The notes under the pieces were generated by a model. The model was not told the DNA's origin, did not search any database, and saw nothing but the letters and a program-made list of their open reading frames with translations. DNA of 64,000 nt, from assembly GCF_025370935.1 (NCBI RefSeq), contig NC_133486.1, positions 11,152,821-11,216,820 on the forward strand. Direction: 5' to 3'. Origin of the DNA: Choristoneura fumiferana. Its lineage: Eukaryota > Arthropoda > Insecta > Lepidoptera > Tortricidae. This document shows positions 1-13,372 of this stretch, piece by piece (the first letter of the stretch is position 1; every line of letters begins with the position of its first letter). The position numbers were made by a program, and so were the translations under genes.

Positions 1-59
1 TATTGTACCATTTTGTCGGCATAGTTTACATACATATTCGTGCAAAATTACACCTTTCT

Positions 60-206
60 AGCATTGATAGTCCCTGAGCAAAGCCGCGGACGGACGGACG
101 GACGGACGGACGGACGGACGGACGGACAGACAGACAGACAGACAGACATGGCGAAACTATAAGGGTTCCGTTTTTGCCATTTAGGCTCCGGAACCCTAAA
201 AATGAG
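60..206. repeat. GGAC/GACA microsatellite joined to GGGTTCCGT repeat end
   Basis: A run of GGAC units from about 87 changes into CAGA units ending near 148, and is followed by a block with GGGTTCCG, TTTGCC and GGAACCCTAAAAA (about 168-200). Within that block GGGTTCCG and CGGAACCC form a short inverted pair. This microsatellite-plus-terminus arrangement is what I recall from a very abundant lepidopteran interspersed repeat. A related start is seen at 53066. The open frame across this block codes only for a repeated Val-Arg-Pro-Ser pattern and is not a gene. The class of the element (LINE tail or non-autonomous DNA element) cannot be settled from one copy. Confidence 0.7.
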
Positions 207-1265
207 ATCGTCCAATTCATCGAAGTATACAGTAGTGATCTGTGTGGCACAAGAACAATGCTTGGAGGACCAAAAACACTTAGATACCTTATTTAAAAAA
301 AAATGCCGTAAACTTTAAGATCAAATAACAGAGATAGTAATTGAACTTAATCTTTAAAATTGTTCAAATTAAAATATCAAAAGCCTCCATGGCTCGGTTG
401 CGAATACAGGAGACCTTTGAAGCTCGCTATTTATAGCTTTAATTTTATTATACAACTTTTTTAATCTCTTTACAAGTACTGTACTCTACTTGATCAGAAT
501 CTCATTCATTAGACTGGGGTGACAAAGGGCCCGATCGCGATGGCAACCGGCGAACCTGAACTCTTTCAAGATTGATGGGCTGGACACCGGCGGAGGGTAG
601 ATATGAAAAATTTGCATACAGATGTAACAAAAGACCGGCGCGGGCCTCCCATAATGAAAACCTGTCCTAACAGTAGACGTTTTTGACAATCTGTTACCCT
701 TTTAAACCGGCCCGCGGGGATGTTAATTTATCGAAACATTTTCAAGATATATTTAGGGTTACTTGGGAACAATTTTGTACTAGCTTTCGTAAATTGTTAA
801 AGAACCTTGATCTAATTAAATAACAGTGTCGATGTCTTAACCGCAGCAGCTATACTCAACGTCTTAGACATGCTAACAGGTTAGAACTCTTGTCGATTCA
901 ACCCCTTAGATAATATCTGCGGCACCTTATTAATGTTAAAGAGACAAGATACTAATTCGTTACCGTATTGATGACGCTGAATGTACTTTAATACACAAAT
1001 GCCATTTTCAAACGCTCACAAGCTAGTGATGTGTCGCGCTATCGACATATCGACGAAGCGTCGACACTCATCGACTATTCATCGTCGATTCGATGTCGAC
1101 TCATGAATATTGATGAGACTTTCGCGGGCATCACGTAATCCGTCCGCGAACTAGCGGGCTGATTGCGTTTCTAGTCGAGCCCTTTTGTATTTGAATAGCC
1201 TTATATTTTGAGGCTACCACGATGTTTTCAAGTTGCCTTTCCCAATATGGAGCTCACTTTTTTAT
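207..1265. other. No gene seen; GC-richer patch and TCGA cluster
   Basis: I see no coding region here. A moderately GC-rich patch lies at about 515-720 but its open frames do not look like protein. At about 1036-1105 there is a cluster of CGAC, TCGA and ATCGA words with small palindromes, possibly the decayed end of a DNA transposon. Nothing can be named. Confidence 0.5.
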
Positions 1266-1397
1266 GTACACTCGAGGACTTTAAATTATGAGCCACCATG
1301 GAACCATTTCAAAGTTTGCTAATTAATACGATGTCACTATGATGTTTACTGTGAAATGGTTCCATGGTGGCTCATTATTTAAAGTCCTTGACTGTAC
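1266..1397. mobile_element. Palindromic MITE, GTACAGTC-type ends (132 bp)
   Basis: The left arm (1266-1312) is nearly the exact reverse complement of the right arm (1351-1397). Both carry GAGCCACCATGGAACCATTTC on one strand, next to AAGGACTTTAAA on the outer side, and the ends read GTACA(G/C)TC. About 40 bp of unrelated sequence forms the loop. The element carries no coding sequence, so it must have been moved in trans, if it was moved at all. Related pieces are at 41073-41196 and perhaps 46940-47010; a different family with the same terminal word is at 16875-17032. A transcript across it would fold into a hairpin of about 45 bp. Confidence 0.8.
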
Positions 1398-1547
1398 TAA
1401 TGGGATAGCGGATGTTGGTATAAAATTCTGTAATGGCGAAAATGGAGCACTGAAGGTGAATCTTGAATCCTTGTTTTCCATTACCATGCCGCTTTTATAA
1501 CATTACCCTTTATGAAATTCAGTTGTAACTAAATAAATGACTGACTG

Positions 1548-1614
1548 GAGGTCTATGGGGGAGGCCTATGTCCAACAGTGGACATCCTATGGCTGAGATG
1601 ATGATGATGATGAA
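1548..1614 (+). mobile_element. SINE/LINE 3' tail, RTE type, ending in (GAT)n
   Basis: The block contains GGGGGAGGCCTATGTCC, AACAGTGGACATCCTA and then GATGATGATGATGATGA. This is the conserved 3' end shared by lepidopteran RTE-type LINEs and the SINEs that parasitise them. The rest of the element is missing, so it is a severely 5'-truncated insertion. Similar tails occur at 22340 (same strand) and at 25669 (opposite strand). Confidence 0.75.
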
Positions 1615-4600
1615 CTAAATAACGATGTAGTTCTATAAATCTTGCAACGAGATTTAACACACTTCCAACTTGAGTTGAAATTTGGTACATGTTCAGAGTG
1701 TAACTATAATGTGTAACCAAACCGTTAACCTATCAATCGGTAAATTAAAAAATATAATAAGATCACAGTACGGCATTCTGGCATGCACCGAACGAATACA
1801 AAGGTTAACTAATAGTTTAGAGAGTACACTGTTTTAGAGTCTGTAGTTGAGAGGACCTTTCTTTGCGTGCATTAACAAAGCCCTTTTAAAACCGACCCGC
1901 CTCCTTACAAATTGTCTACAAGGACACCGAGCTACTTAATTCAAAGAGAACGCATTTCTAAGTGCGGCCAAACACGACCTAATCCGAAACTACTTGCGCT
2001 CAGATCAGCGTAATGGCAAACTATATGGAGTCGCCTCATGAATACTGAAACGAGGTCCGTCCGTACAGACCCTACCCTCATTTGGATGCCACCGCCTTTG
2101 CTTTAATTACGGACTCAGAAAATATTACAATATTTGAAATTTAATTAGGTTCAGTAATACTACAGCGTTAGCGTTTTACGATTTGTTGTTTTATCACATG
2201 CGTGGAAAAAATATTACTGTGAAAGTTAACTACCAAGGACAGTAAAATACGATAAAAGTATAACATGGCCGTGCCGTGATAAAAAGTACAAAGAACAACA
2301 TTTGGTGCGTAACAACCCATGCTTAAAAAACTTTTGTCTAATCTTGAATGTTTTATCAGCGCGCGTGTACCACGGACTTAAATAAATCTAGTCCGTTCGT
2401 GTAACCAGAGTCCGCACCCAGACATACTCAGGGCCACCGCAAAGCCTTAGCTTCAGTTTGTTTTACACTTTTTTGTTTGTTTTACGCTCAATACTTTTTA
2501 TTTGATAGGGCAGATTATTTATTTTCGAAGTGACTTGATACATTTGATTCCTTCAAAGCGGTCACATGTTAATATTATCTGCTTCTCGCAGATGAACGTC
2601 TGCTTCACCACTCTTAAATTCACTTGAACATAAACTAGAGCAACGAAAGCTGAAAGATTGTCTACAAGTAACTTCACCCCTTTTTGGCGCATATGTGTTT
2701 ACTTTCTGTCAGACGAAGCAAAGTCTTTGAATCCCTACCTCAGTGCTTGAGCCGCGAACACGTTCTGTCCTACTTTCACTCATTGTTAGACACGCTGATG
2801 TCCCTGTTTTGGAACTTTTCTGGCGGCTCAGTTCGGCAACTCAAACGTGGACCCGCTAACTAAAAGACCCGACTCTGTATTGCTTGTTTCTGCGAATATT
2901 ATGCTCCGGCAGATGTTGACAAGCTCTAAAACACAATACAGTAGTAACATAAAAATCTATTGAGAATTTCTTGTTTTCCAGTATGAATGTGTTCAGTGTA
3001 CATTTCGGCTATTGCCTCGGAAACTTCGTTGTTCTCGTGCTGCAAACATCCAGTAGCATAGATAAAGTTGCGCCATTAAGCTTACTGACTGCACTACGTT
3101 TGATATAAATCAAACCAACTCCCTGAACTGAACTAGTGTAGCACAATCAGTGAATCATTATGCTGTGCAACATTGTAGTTCTGTTTTTATTTTCACTATA
3201 TATCTATTAATCACTAAGTTCGTATAAGTACTCGGAAAATTAGACAGGAATCAGCAAATAAAATTACCTTCTGTATTACATTGGGCCCGTACATTTGGCA
3301 TGAGATAGTTATCTACGCCAAGTGCTATGTAGTAACTACCCTGTACCCTTAGTTTATTTCGGTGTAACGCCGTCGTCGTTTTTAATAAAATTTACAACCT
3401 CGAACGTACAATCAAATTCGCGTGCCAATTCGAGTTTGCAGAAATCGTAATTTTCTCAGACACAGCGAACGGAATTGGAATCTAGTTCTTCTGTTCTTAT
3501 AACCGTTCTAAGTGGAACATCTTATTTTTCTTAACCGCTAGTGTTATTACAATCACACAAATTATGTAATCGCAAGCGTCTGTACCGGACCGGATCGGAA
3601 TCCCCTCTCGCATGACTCGTGGGTCTCGTGACTCGACCTCAGCCACCCCCCCCACCGGTTCTAACGTGTATGATAATTAAGTTTTGTTGCTCTTTCTCTT
3701 GCCCACTGGTTAACTGATTATATGTGAACGCAATCCACACAATTTTTATTCTCAGTCCATTGCAAATTCTGTTTAAAAATTATCTTACTAGAAAGTTACA
3801 TTTTGTTAATGTGAGCCTGTTGCTACAAGCCCTTTAGAGAATTATATGCAAGCGTTACATACATTACTTCACGCTTCTTCATAATCTTAAGTGTTATTAT
3901 GAATAACATGTACGGTACAAAGTTACATCCAGCAGAGTAGAAGGCAGTTTATCCTCTCGAGACCCACTTTCCGCGCCGCATGTGGGCACAGCTCTCTAGC
4001 GCGCAACCTGATTCTATTCTACAATGTTTTGTGAGCGTAGCCGCTACTGTATGTACGTAGATGATGTTTCACAAACTTTAAACTCGCTGCATTTAAAACC
4101 CTTAGAAGTCAATGACAACGCTGTGTAATATCCTAACCAAAATTTGGCTAGCAAAATAACAACTTTTGAAATCAGTCGCTCTATACGCGAGTCGGCATGG
4201 TCGTTGACCAGTTTATCAGCGGATCAAACTACATCACATATTACTTTAAATGAAGGCGTGCGTTAAATCCACGACTTTAACCTGTGACCCGCGGGGCGTT
4301 GATCCTCTATAGCTGATCGCGTGAGCTCCGAGTTTGGGTTTAAAAGCTTAAGATTTATTTATGTGAGTCTTTATTATTCAAATATTCAAAAAATCTTTTA
4401 CTTACACCATCACGTTCTTACTAACACATAATTAGCGTCCTGATCATTACGTACGACACGTACCTACAACCGAGAATGTATCGAATTCGTTCGTTTCAAT
4501 TTATTTGTTGTTATATTCTGTAACGAATTATTCTGTGTCATTTTTAGAATTGTGGTTTGAAATAAGTATTCCGGCTTTAATGGCTCTTAATAGTATTTGC

Positions 4601-7600
4601 TTGCACAACTATAATTACTACTCCACGTATATAGTAACTTTTATCATTCCAATGCAACGACAAATGTTATGTGGCAAACTGATATGGGGAAAATGGGCTT
4701 AATAGAATCAGTTTATTTCTCAAAGCTCGCACCGCACAGTCAGTACATCGCCTGATTTGAGCATCCGTATGATAATAATATCACTGTCTGGTCACTGACA
4801 TGTTTGTTGTTTATGTTTGTAGGCGCAAGGGACTACGTTTACAGTTAGGTAGTTTAAAGGTTAAACAGGGTGTGTGTGAATTATTGTAATAGTAGCTAGC
4901 TCAGTCATACTAATGACATAAAGACTTTTTTTAGATACCGGGTCTTTTATTTAATTGTCTTAGTGGAGATGTATTTCTGAGATCTGAATTAACGTAGTAT
5001 CTCAATACCTAACAGAATAATAGTAAAAAAAAAGTTTTGTTGCTAAAGTTACTTTCTAAAACTCAAAGTCTATTGACATTAGAAAGTAAAAAGGATATGA
5101 CCAAGTATAACGTTACGTGTGCGACAATCTCGCACAGATCCGATGAAGCGTAAGTCCCGATTCATTTGTTTACGAAGGCCATTAGCGATTTATACATAAG
5201 ACACGGCGCGTTCCTCGTTTAGCGCAAATTGTGAGCTCGTGCGTATCGGATATTTCGGTTTTCCCTTAATTCTATTATTCGAAATTTATAATATTATTGC
5301 TATGACGTTAAGCTGCGCATCTGCCATCACTGTCATACTCGTCACTTCCACACATACATCCATAATTTTAAATTTCCGGTCTTTTAATTTTTCATAAAGT
5401 TTCTCTTGTTTCTGTTGTCTTTAAATAGTTGGAAGATTAACTGGAAGTTTATATAGTTACAATGAAGAGTTAAGAAGCATAAAAGTCTTAAGTATTCTTA
5501 ATTCTTACTTCATTTAATTGAAGTTTATGCCAGTCGATAGTAGCACTTGAATGAAACGCTTCGTTTCCATCTATTGTTTCTTCTCCATCCATTCTTTCTT
5601 CGTTCGTCGTCCTTAGGGCGTAGTAAAGAGAATTTCTCTTTCCGAGTAAGATTAACGAGATATCTCGGATAGGCCCTTTATGTGCGGTCATGAATTAATT
5701 TTACAGGCCGTCGGTGAAAGATTACGAGAATTTACTTTAAAAACAGTCGAAACTTTATGAACATTCTATTTTACTGCCTCAGAGATACGTTAGCAGACAT
5801 CGTAAATATAAATATTTCCCATTGAATGCATATTTATTTCATGTTCTACTCTACCTAAAGAGGAATTAGGAGAGAAGGGCTGACTTATATTCAAGACAAT
5901 CGCTTCATCACCAGCTCTCGCTTTACTTACAGGTGGCTTTGTTTCAGCGAATTTTGAAAGCAATACAATTTGTCTTATAATGGCAAGTTCACTGTTTATA
6001 TTGAAACAATATTTCATTCGAAACAAATCACGACTTTCCTCAAGGCCACATTGCAGAGCGATTCAACTCTAACCCTTTGTCTCATGTTTATAGTCTGCCT
6101 CGGTAGGCTTTCGTGATTCTCTGTAATGTTGACAGTAATTATTGTGTTAAGCTTGCTATTTTTATTTAGATTTCTTAAGATTTCGAACTCCTTTTGTACT
6201 ATTTGGATATGTCTTAATGTTCTTGAGTTTTAAACGTTCACAATTTTATTTACTAATTTCACAAGTTCTTTATTGGTTACTGAGATGGTCAGGTCAATTA
6301 TTGCTTATATTAGCCCTAATTTTGAGCTGTACGTATACTACCTGTGACGCAAACGCAATATCGATTGATAGCGGGTCGCGGCAAGGTCGCTCAATGCGCT
6401 GCCACGCGAGACGGCCGTCTGACACATTCGTAATTTGCCCTTTTTACAATACCACGAAAAGCCTAAATATATCATTCTAATATGACGGAATTCAGACGAC
6501 CTTGAGCTCTTTGCCAAGCCCTATGGAAATTAGCTGACATCAATTGATAGATAGTGCTAAAGCTAGAAATAGACCATAATTACGAAATGACCGCTTTACT
6601 AGTGCTCTGTCATTGTTCGCTTTTGTATGCTAGACTGAGGTAAGGTCATGGGTCATGGCACTGAAAGTGAGTGGCATTTTTATTGTTCGGTTTCTTACCC
6701 GATGTTTCATGATTTAGCTCACGTTTACGGATATCGCATTTAGAACGTAAACTCAATACCGCATGATTAGCGTTTTTAGGGTATGCCAATCTTTTTAGAC
6801 GAAAATTTGGCTTTTTTATTTTATTTACTACATTTCGCTACATAACAATTAGAAGTGACTAGACTACCCAATCTTTGTCAATTATTTTTGTGTAGATGGA
6901 TACACAAGTCTCACTATATTTTGTATCGAGATTTGCGTGGAAATCACCTTTTATACCCGACTACCCGAAGCTAAGGAGGGTTGTCATAATGACAATTTTA
7001 CAGTCGACACCGGTAATTTTAACTACCTATTACATAATTGGACTTATGTTAACCCGAGACCATATTGTCTAACGGACGGGTACTCGCGTACGCATTCGCT
7101 ATTTTTATGACACCGTACGTATCTTAGCCGGCAAATCGGAACTCTTATAGGATCACTTTATTGTCCGTGTGTGTTTGTCTGTCCGTTGGTCCGTACATCT
7201 GTCAGCTTTATTACTTAACTCTTGTTAGTTGCACATCAGATTTTCGTATAGTCGACCAAAAGTTCCGTTTACCATTTTAATTACGTAGCAAGTAGCTACT
7301 GAATACGGTTTAGAAATCTTAAAATCTTACTCGTAGGTATCCTATGAACCTTAAAGGTTAGTCTTCGTCTAGTTGACCTAGGTCCTCTGGTTCACCCTTT
7401 CGCCGGGAGCCGACGCTGGTTAATATTTATTATTATGTCTGACTGCCGCGTATAAAGGGGTTACTCTCGGACTTTTGATTAATATTAACACCCGCTATAC
7501 ACATTGTTGGCCAAATTAATTAAATTTTCTTCGCTTCACTGCAAATAATTTAACATTTTCTAACAAACGCCTCCTTATTAAAAGCATTTTGTAGTGAATA

Positions 7601-8150
7601 TACTGATGACGTTATTTTTAATGACTGAACTGGATTTAATTCTTACATTTAATAGCTTGATCATTTTTTAAATGTTGTATTGATTCTTTGTTAATGTAAT
7701 AAAAAAAAAGATTTTCTCGCTGTGTTGCCCTTTCTTCAGCGCTGTCTACATAATCTATATTTTTTGTAAATGTGACGTTATTTATTAGTAGGTATTGTTG
7801 TTAATTATACTAAAGCTCTTTCACTCAGTTAAACCTAATTCATTGCTCCCGAATGCTTTATTTTTACGTTCTCACTTTATGCTCCTCGTAACCCCCAGAG
7901 GTGAGTGACCAGATTAACCATCGACTCGCTTTAACCATTTTCCTCATATTTAATTATATTAACTGCGACAGTTCATGCATTTAAAGCACTATATAATTAT
8001 TCTCAACACGCGGGTCACCTCACGCCTCTCCGTTTTTATCCAGCTATTTTTATATCAAAAGTACCTACGAGTTAACTTTTTATTTGAATAAGGTAAAGCT
8101 GGGCGTGTGAAAGTGGCGAATGAGTGAAATGGGCGTTATAAATTTGACAG
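1615..8150. other. 6.5 kb with no recognisable gene
   Basis: The stretch is AT-rich, with short open frames that lack any protein signature or codon bias. At 7155-7200 there is a TGTCTGTCCGT-rich patch that may be a worn lepidopteran repeat. At 1678-1690 the words TTGAAATTTGGTAC resemble the interior of common insect repeats. I see no splice-bounded exon, RNA gene or complete mobile element. Confidence 0.5.
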
Positions 8151-8826
8151 ATGATTGATGTTCAACTGCAATTTACGCTAACAAAGTTGTATTCCAACTT
8201 ACTATTAGGTAATATTGAACTAACAATTTGCGTGATTATCCATTTGGATCGTAGGCTAACATGCAGAGAACATATCCGAGCAAAAAGGGATCAACTCAAC
8301 CTAAGATTCCGTGGGTTGTACTGGCTGCTTGGGAGAAACAGCGTCCTGTCTCTGGACAACAAGCTTTTCATATACAAAACTGTCCTGAAACCAATATAGA
8401 CATATGGCATCCATCTGTGGGACTCTGCATGTGACTCTAACATCGCTTTAATACAAAGAGCTGAAGACTCTATACTTAAGCAAATTGCCAACACACCAAT
8501 CCAAGAACCAAGGTTCATCAGGAATTCAGAGGTCCATCAACATCTAAGGATTAACACAGTGGAACAAGAAATTCAGTCATATTCAACAAAATACAAGAAG
8601 CGACTTGAATGCCACCCTAACCAGCTGGCAGGGTTACTCACTGAGCCTGACCAGATAAGACGTTTTAAGAGGCGCAGAATCCTAGAACTGGATCAACTAA
8701 TATGAAGATTCAGCCACAGATAGAGCGGTCTCTCGCTGGGGAGCCAACTCTACACGCCATCGATCACGCAACTCATCTGCTCATAGTCCCCCGACTGATT
8801 GCATAAATGATAATATAAAAAAAAAA
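8151..8826 (+). pseudogene. Jockey-like LINE, 3' end of reverse transcriptase ORF plus poly-A tail
   Basis: The frame from about 8236 to 8705 reads as the C-terminal end of a Jockey-clade reverse transcriptase. It opens with HLDRRLT and HIRAKRDQLNL, then has LYWLLGR and YKTVLKPI, then after a stop TYGIHLWDSA, the usual tail of these proteins. The TAG at 8397-8399 stands where the family has TGG (Trp), so one point change killed this frame. Translation in the same frame continues to TGA at 8703-8705. An A-run at about 8814-8826 ends the element, as expected for a target-primed LINE insertion. Only the last 150 to 160 codons are present; the catalytic YADD region and the endonuclease are absent. 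A SINE begins about 20 bp downstream. Confidence 0.85.
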
Positions 8827-8845
8827 CAATATGCGTGCAAAAGTC

Positions 8846-9106
8846 GGGATAGCCTCATAGTTTGCCCTGTGGCTTTTCAAGCAGAAGATCGTGGATTTAA
8901 ACCCTATTGGGTTTTTACATTTGATATTAACTATGTCCTTTACGGTGAGAGAAACAAACTAACTCATACCTGTGGGAAGAAATTCAATTACTCGTGTGAA
9001 GTTCCCAATTCCGACTGGGCCTGCGTGGAAACTACGGCCCAAGGCCTCTCATTCTGAGTGGCGGCGTGTGCCTCGCAGTGAGAAGTTTATAGGGCGAGAT
9101 GATGAT
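8846..9106 (+). mobile_element. Decayed tRNA-derived SINE copy
   Basis: This is a worn copy of the SINE seen cleanly at 30162. Shared pieces in the same order are a tRNA-like head (GATAGCCTCATAG, then TCAAGCAGAAGATCGTGG), ACGGTGAG, GTGTGAAGTTCCCAAT, GACTGGGCC, ACGGCCCAAG and a tail with GCAGTGAGA and GATGATGAT. The box B equivalent is damaged (GGATTTAAACC), so its internal promoter is unlikely to work. It lies directly behind the Jockey-like poly-A tail. Confidence 0.75.
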
Positions 9107-12100
9107 ACATTTACGATAGCAGTTATCAGTGAAATAAAAATAAGGGTTGAGCTAGTTTGTGCTGGTTTGCAGGCCGCATTAATCATTTGATACTGTTTGA
9201 TATTTCGAGCTGTCATCGAATTTAAAGCCTGACCGAACAACACAACGCGATCGACGCGCTGCAAAAGCGAATGTACACCTCATTGTACTATATAGATCAT
9301 CGTCATTCACTATATGCTCGTAGTAATGGTTTGGTTGTGGTATGAAATTTTTCGTTTATGTAACAGCTACAGAAACGATATCATATTTCTGCGTTCTAAT
9401 AATCATGCATCTACATTAAAGTAGTCAAATAGGTACTTAAATATGTGATCTTGATGATAGTCGTTCGATATTGTTAACGAAATTAGTTTATTTTTATGCA
9501 CTTAATGATTCTCATTTTGCTAAAGCAAAGGTGCTCTTAACATAATCCCAAGTGCACAATGCTGTTGCTCCAAGGAATTTCCGCAATGCATCCAACTGTG
9601 TGCAACCGCTAAGATCGCACGACCGCATCCTTGGTCCCTAGAGGAGTTGTGGGGCCAAACTTTATATTAACATTTATAACACTAGAAGCTTAGTTTGGGA
9701 CTAGTGAAGTAGGAAATACTGTCGAATATACTTTGCATTACATCTTCGTTTTTTAATAAAACCGTAGAAATAGTTAAGTCACTAACTTTCGTGTTCCTAG
9801 CACGTCATCGATATAAACTATGATCTTCGCAGGTTCAACTTGGCTTTGTTTTTTACTTTTAAAAGTCAGGTCATTCATTAGATCTTGAACTGAAAATTTT
9901 TGTGAGAGATTCATGTTCCCGGTCTGAACACGAAACCATATTCCAAATTTTGAAACAGTATCCACCGTCTCATTTAACAGTAAAGTGCTTCTGCTAACAA
10001 TTCCAAACGTCTCCGGCTGTCCGTACAATTTCATTTCCCATCCGAGTGCTCTCCATTATTCATACGTGACACCGTGTAAAGGTGCTATTTTGCCGCACTA
10101 ACACTACCCTTGCGATGAGGAGACACAAGTACTTCAGGTAACATTATTCCGCTATCGGTACGCGTTATGTTGTAAAAATTATTCTATACTTGGGTGACCG
10201 TCAGACTCCAATATAGCAGCAGAGGTGGTGAGAGTAAGTGAACTGGTATGTTAACATGAACATAATATTATTAAAAGTGCGAGAGGTTTTTGATAGACTA
10301 TAATAATAGCTGAGAGCGATTTCTTATCAGTCGAGTTGTGATTTTCGTAACTTCGTGATCATTTTTATTAACACTTGGTTAAAATGCGTAAACAAACATT
10401 GCAGATGATATGGCAATCACCAAAAGCTGTTTTTCCGAAGTGAACGGTGAGAAAGACGTTCACTTTACGAAAATTTGTAAACAAAAACGAGTTCTCATTA
10501 ACACTTGAAGTGTTTCATGGCCGTTTCGCAGAGGCTGCTTCTTGGCACTAAATCGATTTGTGTTTTTTTAAATTTTCAAGCGAAGCCACGAATGAATTAC
10601 AACGTTAATATGAATTTTTAAAACTAGGAATAAGGATGCGGTAGTGCCCCGCTTCAAAATTGGGTCACAGTGTCATATCCCGTCCCGTTTTACGAACGCG
10701 GAGTTGTCGGTCGATCAGTCGTGAAACCCCCAGACGGGTCTGCGGTAGGGAACAAGCCATGAACCCCGGTATCACTGACACCTAAATGTTGGGGATCGTA
10801 AATGAGAACTTCATTCAACTTCCGATATTAGTTGAGCATTGTTAGTCATAATTGCGGCTGTCATTACGATTGCAACCGCGATGTTGACACCTAAACGTTT
10901 GCATTGATTTCTCAAGATTAAGATCTCTAGTTCTGACGTCATAATGCAGATTCTATTAAGGTAGGTGGCGTAGAATGAACTTTTTTGTTAAGCAACCCGC
11001 ATACTGAGAGAAGCGTGAGTTAATACGTGTCGTCGGCTGCAATACCGCGCAGTTAGTGTACACAATCTTTGTCACACTTGTCATCATTGACATAACGAAA
11101 ACAATTTAAGTGATCCGGTTGGAATCGAGTTGTTACGACAGCACGCCACTAGTACCTACTCGCAGAAATTTATTTCATACTTTTGTCTGACGCGCTAAAT
11201 AAGAAACAGGAAATGTTGATGTGTTCTTTATTTGTCCGTTCTATGCCTGAATGACTAAACTTATCTATTTTCCAAACGTTATCCTCTCCAAGAATTTGTT
11301 GCATCGGAAATCAGAGTGATGTATAAGCCACTTCCATAAAGTTGATATTAAAAAGTCCGTATTTACTTTAGTCTATTTCCTTTAGTATCTTCGCGCTACA
11401 TATATTCACATCATATCCCCCTGTGCATTCTGAAGTTTCATAACTGTGTGCCTTAACTTGTCGCTCGATCAATCGGCCGACGCGTACCCTCAGTGAAATC
11501 TTTGAGAAATCTTCATAACCTTTGCCTCCTACCGCGCGCTTCAAGTTACTTTAAGTCTCTGCACTAGCTGAAATTAATGACTTATCTCATATCATAACTA
11601 ATGATGTTTGATCTTCTGTTTTAGCTTAAAAACCTAATTTAAGTACAAAGCAACTGAAATTCAATCGAAACCATCAGTACGTACAAACTGCTGAAACTGA
11701 AAAGAGATGTGAAACAATGCTGGCCTCAATAGTTGTTAGTGTGCGGAAATTACAGGCAGCCCCGATCGAAGGCCCGGGGCGTTTTCCTTGGAAAACAACT
11801 CGATTTCGGAATTGGATCGCTCGATAGTTTTGATTGCTTCCAACGTAATGTACGCGACAACTTTTTATGGCATCACTGTTGTTTGTTGCAATGTAACTAT
11901 CTAGTTGGTTTAGATGTTAGATGTTTAGGTTTAGACACAAGTTCGACAGGATGACATGACACGAAGTTGTAATTTTACCTCTGTCTTAATTATTATAGTT
12001 CAAACAAAATTAACTTGAGCAGAACAATCGCTTTGAAAAAACAAAAGCACGAAACGGCTGTTAGAATAAATGAAACAATAAGGCTACTTAGCAAACCATA

Positions 12101-13260
12101 CCCACAAAAAGCTTTCTTCCTAATTCCATACCGCCTAGTTACGTAGTTACCGCTATTACTATGATCATACCGTTCGCAACAGGGACGGTCAACGATCAGA
12201 TTAACCTATCTAGGTCAGTCGGCCAATGAGAACGGCGAATTTTATTCAATTTCATACGTTTCACACTCTAACGATCAATTTCAGTTTGCCATATTTCAAA
12301 ATTGCCGTTATCTTTGTTAAACACGTACTGTTCGTTTACATACTCACATATCTAACTTGAAACTGAACTTATAATTTACCACCACATAAGGTAAAGTTTG
12401 ATTTCGGCATATGAGTGGCATCGTTCGGCATCTGAGACTGTGAACTTGTGAAGGACATACAGAAGGAAACTACTTTTAAACAACTTTAGAAACTGACAGA
12501 ATAAGGGTAACAAAAAAATTAAATGCAGTCATTTACATCGTGTTTTGTGGAAGGAACACTCTCCACTGAAACATTCGCGTGTAATCTGTATTCATTAGAA
12601 TGTCAGAATAAATTTTCAGATGTTTGCATTTGTTTTCCAATACTCATTACTATCGATTTGAACATCGCATCACGATTTTACTCGCCTTTATTTACACTCC
12701 ACTACGACCACTTCTATTTAAGTCCCAATTAAATACAGAATCAATCGGAAACTCACACAGGCCGTTTGCAACTGCTTGGAACAAAACAAATTTTCATTAC
12801 AAGAGAGAAAGCAGTCCGTGTTTGCCATTAGTATTAATAACGCTTGATTTGGCCTGCAATCCCGCCTGTCGATGACCAGTGTACACGGCCCCTAGCACTC
12901 ACCTGGTACTGATTTAGGAGAAGGACCGGTGATAATCAGTAAGAGCTCTCCCTTGTGTGGTCGAGATAACTTAGATTGTTTTCTTCCCTGGATCTATTTG
13001 CATTAACGTGTATATTGTTTTGTTACAGGTAAGGGAAGGAAGCGGATACCTTACTTGGTTTCGGAATTGTCGGTACAGGTTTATTCATAGAATACAAAGG
13101 GCTGTTAAAAAGACAATAGCTTTTTAGCCATAGACAAATGGCTTAGGCACATTGTTTCTATTGTAAGAGTAACCAGATGAGACAGGTTGCCTTTGAATGG
13201 TAGGTAAGAAATGGGACTAAGTAAATTATTGCGTGCTTATCAAGCTCAATACTGTTATTG
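9107..13260. other. 4 kb with no recognisable gene
   Basis: The stretch is AT-rich with no convincing exon. At 9540-9655 the minus strand holds a 38-codon open frame starting with ATG at about 9627, with fairly protein-like composition, but I do not recognise it and no splice signals stand out. At 10640-10800 and 11750-11850 there are GC-richer patches without a coding signature. Confidence 0.45.
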
Positions 13261-13265
13261 TGAAG

Positions 13266-13372
13266 GCAAGGGGTATAGGCTGCGGCTCCACTGAGGCGGA
13301 GACGAGCGGAGCGGAGAGGAGACGTGGTAGGGATCGATCAATCCCAACACGTCTCCTCTCCGCTCAACATAT
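13266..13372. mobile_element. GC-rich hairpin repeat, probable MITE
   Basis: GAGCGGAGAGGAGACGTG at 13309-13326 is the exact reverse complement of 13348-13365. A short centre that is itself nearly palindromic (GGGATCGATCAATCCC) lies between them. The left flank has further GAG/CGGAG words (GGCGGAGACGAGCGGA). The sharp rise in GC against an AT-rich background and the strong palindrome suggest a short non-autonomous DNA element. No target duplication is clear. Confidence 0.6.

Noticed and set aside
26..250. 74-residue minus-strand open frame with Ser-Val-Arg-Pro repeats
   Set aside because: It is a translation of the GGAC/GACA microsatellite and has no protein-like sequence outside it.
4684..4702. 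ATGGGGAAAATGGGCTTAAT matching the right arm of the element at 62525
   Set aside because: It is too short, and no second arm is found nearby, so chance is the simplest reading.
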